A DNA stretch of 10,391 nucleotides, from NCBI GenBank assembly GCA_902984215.1, contig CADWAF010004425.1, positions 1-10,391 on the forward strand. Reading direction: 5' to 3'. This document shows, one piece after another, positions 1 to 5,847 of the stretch; the first letter of the stretch is position 1, and each line of letters starts with the position of its first letter. Made by a program: the position numbers and the translations under genes. This DNA is from Willaertia magna. Taxonomy: Eukaryota; Heterolobosea; Eutetramitea; Acrasida; Naegleriidae. The notes below the pieces were generated by a model. The model worked only from the letters and a program-made list of their open reading frames with translations, did no database searches and was not told where the DNA came from.

Positions 1-1
1 G

Positions 2-1141
2 AGTATTTCAAGAGAATTAGTAGAACAAGTCATTGCCTTTAGCAGTGAAAACGATCACGTAAAATTGTTGAACGAAAGATTTAATACTTCATCTAATTCC
101 TTTAAGAATTTACTCAATTCTATTTATGCAGATTCAAAAAACATCACTACTATTCCATTTGATAGAGAATCTTATTTAAAATTAGGAACAAATGTTTATA
201 CAATGCAAACAACAATATTTGACAATATTGTTGCAAATCGTAACAGTTCAGATTTTGCCCAGATGATTTATTATTCCATTAATTATTCATCAAATCTTAC
301 AGCATTCGATTCATTAAATTCAGAATTAAAACAAGCAGTTATTGATAGAGAAGATAAAGTATCATTTCTTGTTTCCTATATTTCTGGGTTTGCTCTTTGT
401 ATTGTGGTAGCAGATATTGTAATTATTTTACCAATTATTGTTTTCAACGTAATTTTATCAATTAATACAGATAGACATTACAGACAAAGATTAAGACAAG
501 CAAATACTTTAATGTTGACAGATACAATGAGAAATACAAGAATTAGACAGTTATTTAAAGATTATTGCCAACAAGAAAGAAGTATTGAAAATTTCTTGTT
601 TTTGGAAAGAGTTTATGAATATGTTACCATTGCTGAACATTGTGAGTTTATTCGTTGTGAGTTGTTTAAATCACAAAAAATTAAGGATGTTAATCTTTCA
701 AATGAATTAATGTTGGAAAATATTTCAACTGAAACGTCATGTTCTTCTTCAGAGCTAATCATAAATGAAAATAACAATGCTACTAATAATAATACTATTA
801 ACACTATTATTCAAGATAAAAAGAAGAAACAAAGGGCAAAAAAGAACTTTACACAAGATGATTTAAAAGAATATGAAAATAAGAAATATTCTGAGGCATT
901 TCAAATTTATACAGATTTCTTGGAATTAGAAGGTCAATATGCAATAAATGTTAATAAGAAGGGAATTGAAAGAGTGAAATTAATTTTGGATCAATTTAAT
1001 TTGAAACAAATTGAATCATTACCAATTCTTCTTTTTGAAGATTTAGAACAAGAAATTGCATATTTATTAATTGACACACATAAAAGATTTAAACAATCTT
1101 CTTTATTTAAAGAGGCAATGAAAATTAATAGAAAACCTTAA
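2..1141 (+). CDS. Membrane-anchored RGS-domain protein, 5' end missing
   Basis: The reading frame is open from the first bases of the window, so the true start lies upstream; the first ATG-like position in a naive translation (65) is a TTG and should not be taken as the start. The visible part is 379 residues. An N-terminal region of about 115 residues is followed by a long hydrophobic stretch at about 121-155 (one long or two short membrane helices). A regulator of G-protein signalling (RGS) fold then starts at about 168 (RQLFKDYCQQERSIENFLFL), typical of RGS helices 3-4. RGS helices resume at about 295-375, with an alternating A-x-x-IY-x-x-F pattern, an LF-x-x-LEQEIAYLLIDTHKRF segment and a terminal SSLFKE. 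Between them (about 225-285) sits an Asn/Ser/Lys-rich insert. RGS domains speed GTP hydrolysis on G-alpha subunits; here it would act at the cytosolic face of a membrane. Whether the missing N-terminus holds further membrane helices or a sensor cannot be seen. The stop at 1139-1141 is 34 bp from the stop of the convergent gene. Confidence 0.82.
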   Translation, partial: SISRELVEQVIAFSSENDHVKLLNERFNTSSNSFKNLLNSIYADSKNITTIPFDRESYLKLGTNVYTMQTTIFDNIVANRNSSDFAQMIYYSINYSSNLTAFDSLNSELKQAVIDREDKVSFLVSYISGFALCIVVADIVIILPIIVFNVILSINTDRHYRQRLRQANTLMLTDTMRNTRIRQLFKDYCQQERSIENFLFLERVYEYVTIAEHCEFIRCELFKSQKIKDVNLSNELMLENISTETSCSSSELIINENNNATNNNTINTIIQDKKKKQRAKKNFTQDDLKEYENKKYSEAFQIYTDFLELEGQYAINVNKKGIERVKLILDQFNLKQIESLPILLFEDLEQEIAYLLIDTHKRFKQSSLFKEAMKINRKP

Positions 1142-1175
1142 AATCAACACTACAAAATAAGGAATTTTATTACAA

Positions 1176-2640
1176 TTATCTTACACCAGGTGCCAAATTG
1201 GAATATTTTACATAAGTAGTAGCACCAATAGTTTTACATTGGTCTAAAGCAACTTCAATTGCTTGTGAGAAATGTACACCACCCCATAATCTGGAGTATC
1301 CACAATCACGTACCATATCACTAATATTTTCCCAACCAATTGTTAAATCATTTGAAGGTGTTATACCTGGTTCAAATTTAGAACTTCCTTTCTTATAGGT
1401 GTAATAATAGTTTAATTTATTTCCACCTAAATATCTCGTTAAGATTTCACCAAATGTTGAACAAAGACAAGACGTTCCAGAAGGATATTCAGGGAATGCA
1501 TCTGTTGGAAGGTAACTTGTCCATTCCTTACCACCCATTAGGACGGTGCCTACACCTGGACCTCCATAAGCTCTAATGTTAACATTTTCCTTTAAAAATC
1601 TTATTGCTGTTGTTGGCCTGACAGCATCAAACTTTACTTTCCAATACCACATTGCAATCATTGCGTCCATAAAGGCAACATTAACGATTGCATTAAATTT
1701 TGCAAAGGTTTCAACGTCATTAATTCCTTGTCCTAAAGCGAATGCAGCCATTAAGGGAAAGCCAAGGAATTTATCGTCAAAAAACTCAGCGATGAGTTTT
1801 TGTTTTTCTGTGAGAAGAGCTGAGGCATCAATAACTTCATTCACTTTAGCTGCATAACCAGTTTGGTTTTGACTGTGAAGATCTCTTTGTGCTGGTATTT
1901 TCATATCAGCAACGTTAATTCCAGACAATGTTGGGATTAGACCATATTGAGGCGCTGTAAATTGTTGTACTCTAAATAATCCTCTTTGATTTGACACAAT
2001 TAATGGCTGCCATCTGTCAACATCATTTAATCTATAGGCATCATTTACTGGTTTATATCCAGTATAATCAGAATAATTTTGTCTAAAGTAAGTACTAGTA
2101 AGGTCGCCTAATCTATTGGATCTATCAGTTCTAAATTTATTAAGACAAGTATCTATTCAACAAACACAGAACGAAACTCTTTAAAATTTTATAATTTTTA
2201 ATTTACTTACCTGCAATCAAATTACCCATACCATTAGGATTAGTAACTTGACGACTATCATCATTTGGATTCATTCCCAACTTAATTAAGAGGTTATCAT
2301 ATACAGTTTTATTTGAAGGAATGTTATCTACTAGCAATCTGTAAATAATTCTGGCCATAACTGTGTTTCTATTTACGGTGGTGTGTTCATTGACAGGCCT
2401 CTTTAAAGCTGTGTTGTCAATAAACGAACCATAAGTGGTTGGAGAGTAAACACTAACACCTTCAAAGATACAAGAAGCGAAAAGTGCAAGTTGATGTGTA
2501 AGGTAGGGGATTGGATAAACTTTTGCTGATTCTTGCATGTAAGGAGAGAAGTAATTGGCTAGACTTGGATCATTGAGGGATTGACTATGAATAAAACCTG
2601 TCACTAGTCCAAGTAAGAGTATAATTACAAGTGTTTTCAT
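1176..2640 (-). CDS. Secreted vanadium haloperoxidase-like (PAP2 superfamily) protein, two exons
   Basis: Exon 1 is 2640-2211 and exon 2 is 2152-1176; joining them across a 58-nt intron gives 468 residues. Residues 1-20 form a signal peptide (MKTLVIILLLGLVTG then FIHSQS), so the protein is probably secreted or vacuolar. The family is shown by N-terminal helical features and the D-Y-T-G-Y-x-P-V-N and R-W-Q-P-L segments at about 172-194, then by the vanadate/phosphate pocket: K315-x6-R322-P323, P367-S368-G369-T370 and S430-R431-x5-H437. Spacing equals that of fungal vanadium chloroperoxidase (Lys to Arg 7 residues, Arg to His 6 residues). Known members oxidise halides with peroxide or, in PAP2 phosphatases, cleave phosphomonoesters. 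The usual PSGH is PSGT here, so the general acid-base His is missing, and the Asp in the SRx5Hx3D motif is Ala. Activity is therefore uncertain. The other oxyanion ligands, including the His that covalently binds vanadate or phosphate, are kept. The start ATG is chosen because it opens the signal peptide. Confidence 0.88.
2153..2210 (-). other. 58-nt spliceosomal intron in the haloperoxidase-like gene
   Basis: The 5' splice site reads GCAG|GTAAGT (donor G at 2210) and the 3' site reads GAATAG (last base 2153). The intron is phase 1: exon 1 ends with one base of a codon and exon 2 supplies AT, making GAT (Asp144). Without splicing, translation stops two codons after the junction (TAA at 2203-2205); with it, the frame joins two halves of one protein family. 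The next AG downstream, in TTTAG, would break the frame. A T-rich stretch precedes the acceptor. The junction is inferred from frame and homology logic, not from transcripts. Confidence 0.85.
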
Positions 2641-2970
2641 GGATAATTTTTTTTTTCAAACTGATTTATGCTTACTAATTTTATATCACCATTGTTTTGT
2701 TGGATTAAACTTTGGATTTTCCTTACAGGGACATTGGTGTAGAACTATCTTTTTCCTTTATAGGAATAATGTGTTTCTTGTCATCATTCTTGTTTAAGCT
2801 ACGGTTTTAAATATAATACTTTGCTTTGCTTAACTATGAAAAATTGTCACTCTCTAAGTGGGCCAAAAAAAGGCATCAAAAGAACGATCAAGTATTTTGG
2901 CAATAAAAAATCACCCCAAATTTTTAGATTAGTTTTTTTTGGAAATAGATAATGTCTTATAATATTCGGA
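2641..2970. other. Intergenic spacer between haloperoxidase-like gene and tRNA-Lys
   Basis: This 330-bp stretch has no credible coding frame on either strand. It should hold the promoter of the minus-strand haloperoxidase-like gene (an A-rich run directly before its ATG when read on that strand) and the 5' flank of the tRNA. A TATA-like CTTATAATAT lies about 10 bases before the tRNA, a common aid to polymerase III positioning in A+T-rich genomes. Several homopolymer T/A runs (for example 2933-2940) are present. No further regulatory element is recognisable. Confidence 0.5.
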
Positions 2971-3043
2971 GCCTCCCTAGCTCAGTCGGTAGAGCGTTGG
3001 GCTTTTAACCCAACGGTCGTGGGTTCGAGCCCCACGGAAGGCG
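2971..3043 (+). tRNA. tRNA-Lys: tRNA-Lys (anticodon UUU)
   Basis: The 73 bases fold as a standard cloverleaf with no intron: 7-bp acceptor stem, D arm GCTC/GAGC, anticodon stem TTGGG/CCCAA around loop CTTTTAA (anticodon TTT at positions 34-36), a five-base variable loop CGGTC, and T arm GTGGG/CCCAC around TTCGAGC. The discriminator base is G, as usual for eukaryotic tRNA-Lys. Internal promoter boxes are intact: A box TAGCTCAGTCGG and B box GGTTCGAGCC. CCA is not encoded (ACC follows the discriminator). The acceptor stem has one mismatch, C5 opposite A68, between GCCTCCC and GGAAGGC. It decodes AAA, the dominant Lys codon in this A+T-rich sequence. Confidence 0.96.
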
Positions 3044-3052
3044 ACCAAAAAA

Positions 3053-3056
3053 TTTT
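3053..3056 (+). terminator. Polymerase III T-run terminator of tRNA-Lys
   Basis: TTTT occurs nine bases after the tRNA 3' end. Four T residues are the minimum polymerase III terminator in many eukaryotes, though some species need more. Longer T runs occur further downstream from about 3145 and could act as back-ups. Confidence 0.45.
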
Positions 3057-3129
3057 GGAGCAAGTGCCCAAATTTATTTGCAGTTTCCAAATTGTTGAAA
3101 TCTAGTTCTCTTCCTTTACTAAATATGCG

Positions 3130-3236
3130 TTTTATCTCCAATACTTTTTTAATATTTTTTGTTCATTTGTTGATCTATTCATTTTTTTTGAAATGATTTT
3201 ACAACGCCACGATATTTTATCTCCAAACTTTTTTTG
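3130..3236. repeat. Imperfect direct repeat, about 20 bp, twice
   Basis: TTTTATCTCCAA occurs at 3130-3141 and again at 3215-3226, each followed within a few bases by AC and a run of six or more T. The copies are 85 bp apart in the spacer between the tRNA and the 3' end of the CCCH-RCC1 gene. Base composition is low-complexity, so chance or local duplication are both possible. No function is assigned. Confidence 0.4.
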
Positions 3237-3247
3237 TAAAATTTATT

Positions 3248-5179
3248 TTAATTTACCACAACGTCAATATCTGTTTGATGTTTCAACTTTGTTTTAAAAA
3301 TCAGTGAAATTCTAAAACTTTCTATTCTCTTGATATCTCTTTCAAATAAAAGTAATAATGAAGTATCATTCGAAACTATACTTGAAATACTCCAAATCCT
3401 TGGATCTTCTTCCTTTCCATAAACAAGTTTAGTTATTTCAGTTGGTGTTGAAATATTAAAAAAGTGATGATCTTTTTCACTACTTTTCTTTTTATAAATT
3501 GGTGCAATTAATTCAAAATCATTTGCACCACAAGCAAATACTCTATTTTCATTTGTAATAAAGAAAGTATTATGTTCTTTACAAAATACCTTACTAATAA
3601 ATAAATTATTATTCATTGTATTATTATTATCCATTATTGTATTGGTCAACTGAACCAAAGTTGGAGTAAAAATCTTTGAAACCTTTGAATTTACACCACA
3701 TTGTCCATAATGGTTATGTCCACACATATAAACATTACCTAATTTCGTTAAGAAAGCAGTTGTTTGACTACCACACACAATATCAATAATCTTATCCTTA
3801 TTGTTATTATTATTAATCGTTGAAATAAAACTACTACGTATCTGTGTTGGATAAAACACTGCTTTCTGTGTAGAATCTGAAATCCCCAATTGACCATGTA
3901 AATTCTTACCAAAAGCAAATACAACACCATCTTTACATAAACAAACAGTATATTCATCACCACATTCTACTTTTATAATTTCATTCTTATCTATTAAAAA
4001 TTTATCTAAATTTACTTTCTTAAATTCTAAAAGAAATTGATCTTGAGGACCAATACCACATTGTCCAGATTCATTTAAACCAACACAATGTAATTCATTA
4101 TCTATTGTTAATAAACATGTATGATCTGTACCAATTGCTATCTGTTTAACTTCTTTATTAAATTTTATTGGTTTTGGAATAAATGAATCTCTTTTAAAAG
4201 AATCATTTTGATGACCTAATTGTCCCCACGGATTATTTCCATTACTAAAAGTTTTACCATTTTCTAATAAATACATTGTAAATACACCTGAAATTCCACT
4301 TTTAGTGAGAACTTGATTGATGGATGGTTGTTGAAATGTTCTTAATAATTTATATGTTTGTTGTTGTAATGATTGATTATTATTATTTAAATTATTATCA
4401 GAAGAGTTTAAATTAATATAATTCATAAACCATATAGAATCTGTATTATTTTCTTTAATACTAAAAACTAAATGATATTTGTTGGATGTCATTTGTTTAA
4501 TTTCAAATTTTCTATTATTATTTATAAACAAAGGTTCATCTTTTGGATGAATTAATTGAATTTCCTTTTTTTCTTGAAATTCAAATGGATCTTTCTTTCT
4601 TAAAAACCAATCTAATGTAACTGATTGTTGTTGTTGTTGACTTAAATTTGAAGAACTATTATTAATACCACTGCTACTACTGCTACTTGTGCTTGCCATT
4701 GTTGTTGATTTGTTTTTATTTAAAGAAGTAGCGTGTTGAGCTGATTGTTGTAAAAGTGTGGTTTCTTGTTGTTGATTGGATTGTTCGTTATTATTTGTGT
4801 TTACAATATCTGTAATATGTAAATTTCTTACAATTTTAGTTTCTTCAAAAGTTTGATGTAAAAATTTACAATTTTTACCAAATTTACAAAATGTTTCATT
4901 ATAATTATTTGGAAAATAATGTCTACAAATACTTGAATGTGAAAAGGAACAATTAGAACCTTTTTGACATCCACGTTTATCATAATAATAATATTTACAT
5001 GGAACTTTTTCATAAAATTGATCATGATTACTTGGCGATGCAATTAACTTTAAAATTTGATTCTTTTTTTGTTCCTTAACATAATTGTTATTATTATTAT
5101 CAGTGTTATTATTAACAATATGATTATTCATATGATTATTTATCAGCAATTCTGGGGTTTTATTATTGAATGAGTTCAT
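3248..5179 (-). CDS. CCCH zinc-finger / RCC1-repeat fusion protein
   Basis: The protein has 643 residues from the ATG at 5179-5177. An upstream in-frame TTG at 5191 is not a plausible start in a eukaryote. After an Asn-rich leader, two CCCH zinc fingers follow in tandem: C61-x9-C71-x5-C77-x3-H81 and C85-x12-C98-x5-C104-x3-H108. Such fingers usually bind single-stranded A/U-rich RNA. A Gln/Ser/Asn-rich linker runs to about 185. From about 295 there are at least five RCC1-type blades, each marked by a G-x-x-x-x-x-G-x-N-x-x-G-Q-x-G pattern: FSNGNNPWGQLG, CVGLNESGQCG, AFGKNLHGQLG, MCGHNHYGQCG and a degenerate CGANDFELIA. RCC1 propellers bind chromatin, membranes or small GTPases and can carry exchange activity; which applies here is unknown. 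A likely role is an RNA-binding adaptor. Poly-Asn inserts between blades are typical of this genome style. It is the downstream member of a minus-strand gene run. Confidence 0.85.
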   Translation of the reverse strand: MNSFNNKTPELLINNHMNNHIVNNNTDNNNNNYVKEQKKNQILKLIASPSNHDQFYEKVPCKYYYYDKRGCQKGSNCSFSHSSICRHYFPNNYNETFCKFGKNCKFLHQTFEETKIVRNLHITDIVNTNNNEQSNQQQETTLLQQSAQHATSLNKNKSTTMASTSSSSSSGINNSSSNLSQQQQQSVTLDWFLRKKDPFEFQEKKEIQLIHPKDEPLFINNNRKFEIKQMTSNKYHLVFSIKENNTDSIWFMNYINLNSSDNNLNNNNQSLQQQTYKLLRTFQQPSINQVLTKSGISGVFTMYLLENGKTFSNGNNPWGQLGHQNDSFKRDSFIPKPIKFNKEVKQIAIGTDHTCLLTIDNELHCVGLNESGQCGIGPQDQFLLEFKKVNLDKFLIDKNEIIKVECGDEYTVCLCKDGVVFAFGKNLHGQLGISDSTQKAVFYPTQIRSSFISTINNNNNKDKIIDIVCGSQTTAFLTKLGNVYMCGHNHYGQCGVNSKVSKIFTPTLVQLTNTIMDNNNTMNNNLFISKVFCKEHNTFFITNENRVFACGANDFELIAPIYKKKSSEKDHHFFNISTPTEITKLVYGKEEDPRIWSISSIVSNDTSLLLLFERDIKRIESFRISLIFKTKLKHQTDIDVVVN

Positions 5180-5219
5180 TTTTTTAAACAAAAAGCCTTT
5201 GTTGTTTGTGTGAATAAGC

Positions 5220-5225
5220 TTTATT
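5220..5225 (-). terminator. AATAAA polyadenylation-signal match
   Basis: Read on the minus strand, AATAAA lies about 26 nt after the TAA of the 63-residue ORF and about 40 nt before the ATG of the CCCH-RCC1 gene. It would fit as the poly(A) signal of the upstream transcript (either the 63-residue ORF or the small membrane protein). In such A+T-rich DNA the hexamer is expected by chance fairly often, so support is weak. Confidence 0.3.
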
Positions 5226-5251
5226 GTTGTAATGTAATAATAACAAAGGCA

Positions 5252-5443
5252 TTACAAGATTGAAGGATAAATCATCATAAAAATAGATTTGTCTTCAGTA
5301 TGAAATAGGGATTTGGGTGACGGAAATGAAGTGTTTGTAGATGTTGCTTGTTTGTTGAAAAGAGAAAGTTTTGGTTGTTGTGGTGATAGAGCTAGCTTGG
5401 TACAAGAGGATGATGTGGTTAGGGTTTGTGTGGAGCTGCGCAT
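5252..5443 (-). CDS. Possible small Ser/Thr-rich ORF (63 aa), or leader of the CCCH-RCC1 gene
   Basis: A 63-codon frame opens with ATG at 5443 and ends with TAA at 5254-5252. The product is Ser/Thr/Gln-rich, then ends in a more ordered DKSIFMMIYPSIL tail; no domain is recognised. Base composition is richer in G+C than the flanking spacers, with C-ending codons, which speaks for coding rather than spacer. It lies 39 bp after the stop of the small membrane protein gene. It is in the same frame as the CCCH-RCC1 gene, with only its own TAA and then 24 open codons between them. It may be a separate small gene, an upstream ORF in the leader of the next gene, or an N-terminal part of that protein cut off by a stop. 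No splice pair tried (donor GTAATG at 5255 with AG at 5219 or 5197) restores the frame. Confidence 0.35.
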   Translation of the reverse strand: MRSSTQTLTTSSSCTKLALSPQQPKLSLFNKQATSTNTSFPSPKSLFHTEDKSIFMMIYPSIL

Positions 5444-5482
5444 CTATGAATTACTACTATTGAATTTAAAAGTATTTATTGT

Positions 5483-5773
5483 TTAATTTTGTTTCTTTGC
5501 TGTTGCAACACTCTTATGTTTAACAGAAATAACATAATTCAAAATAATATAAAGAATAACAATTAGCGCAGCTATAAAATACAAGTTATACTTAATTACT
5601 AAATCAGTATTTAACATTGAATATAAATTTACAGAGTAGAAACCTTCAGGGTCATAATTTTTCTTTGTACAATTTACAGTAGTTCCAAACAATATTGTGG
5701 ACACCAAAGCAAACATCATCATCATTCCGATAGATAATACAGAGCTTTGTAGTGCAGTTCTTGAAAATAACAT
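5483..5773 (-). CDS. Small two-helix membrane protein, function unknown
   Basis: This 96-residue protein starts at the ATG at 5773-5771. Two hydrophobic segments are visible: residues about 11-31 (VLSIGMMMMFALVSTILFG) and about 62-84 (YNLYFIAALIVILYIILNY). The short segment between them is hydrophilic and contains one N-glycosylation sequon, N34-C-T, followed by KKNYDPEGFYS. The C-terminus is short and basic (KHKSVATAKKQN). The first helix could be a signal peptide or signal anchor. A hairpin with both ends in the cytosol and the loop in the ER lumen fits the basic tail and the sequon. I do not recognise the family; size and topology recall small subunits of ER translocation, signal peptidase or glycosylation complexes, but that is only an impression. 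Its start codon is 74 bp from that of the divergent RBBP5 homologue, so the two may share a promoter. Confidence 0.75.
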   Translation of the reverse strand: MLFSRTALQSSVLSIGMMMMFALVSTILFGTTVNCTKKNYDPEGFYSVNLYSMLNTDLVIKYNLYFIAALIVILYIILNYVISVKHKSVATAKKQN

Positions 5774-5826
5774 TCTTGAAAATTAAAACTATTTGAACGT
5801 AATTTTTTTGAAAAGTTAAATTTGCC

Positions 5827-5838
5827 TGGCGCGCCAAA
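5827..5838. promoter_or_regulatory. GC-rich palindrome with E2F-like site in the divergent promoter
   Basis: TGGCGCGCCA at 5827-5836 is a perfect 10-bp palindrome in an otherwise very A+T-rich 74-bp spacer. Read on the minus strand, with the adjoining A run, it gives TTTGGCGC (5838-5831), which meets the E2F/DP consensus TTTSSCGC. It lies 11 bp before the RBBP5 ATG and about 54 bp from the ATG of the small membrane protein. E2F/DP factors control cell-cycle genes in most eukaryotes; use here is inferred from sequence alone. The closeness to the RBBP5 ATG implies a very short 5' leader or a site overlapping the transcription start. Confidence 0.5.
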
Positions 5839-5847
5839 AAAATAAAA

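Noticed and set aside
65..70. Start of the RGS gene at 65
   Set aside because: The codon there is TTG and the same frame is open back to the window edge, so the gene is 5'-truncated instead.
1576..1857. 93-residue plus-strand ORF inside the haloperoxidase-like gene
   Set aside because: It is antisense to the conserved catalytic region and shows no domain; an overlap by chance.
2203..2640. Separate 145-residue secreted protein from exon 1 alone
   Set aside because: A strong GTAAGT donor lies two codons before the stop and splicing joins it in frame to the rest of the haloperoxidase-like family sequence.
2641..2740. A 5' exon (ATG TCC CTG then GTAAGG donor) upstream of the haloperoxidase-like start
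   Set aside because: Both nearby AG acceptors lead to a stop before the ATG at 2640, and the signal peptide already begins at 2640.
5180..5191. Start of the CCCH-RCC1 gene at 5191
   Set aside because: The codon is TTG; the first ATG is at 5179 and non-ATG starts are not expected here.
5828..5835. GGCGCGCC as a cloning-site (AscI) remnant
   Set aside because: It sits in a natural divergent promoter with no vector-like flanks; an E2F-like site explains it better, though a motif count is needed.
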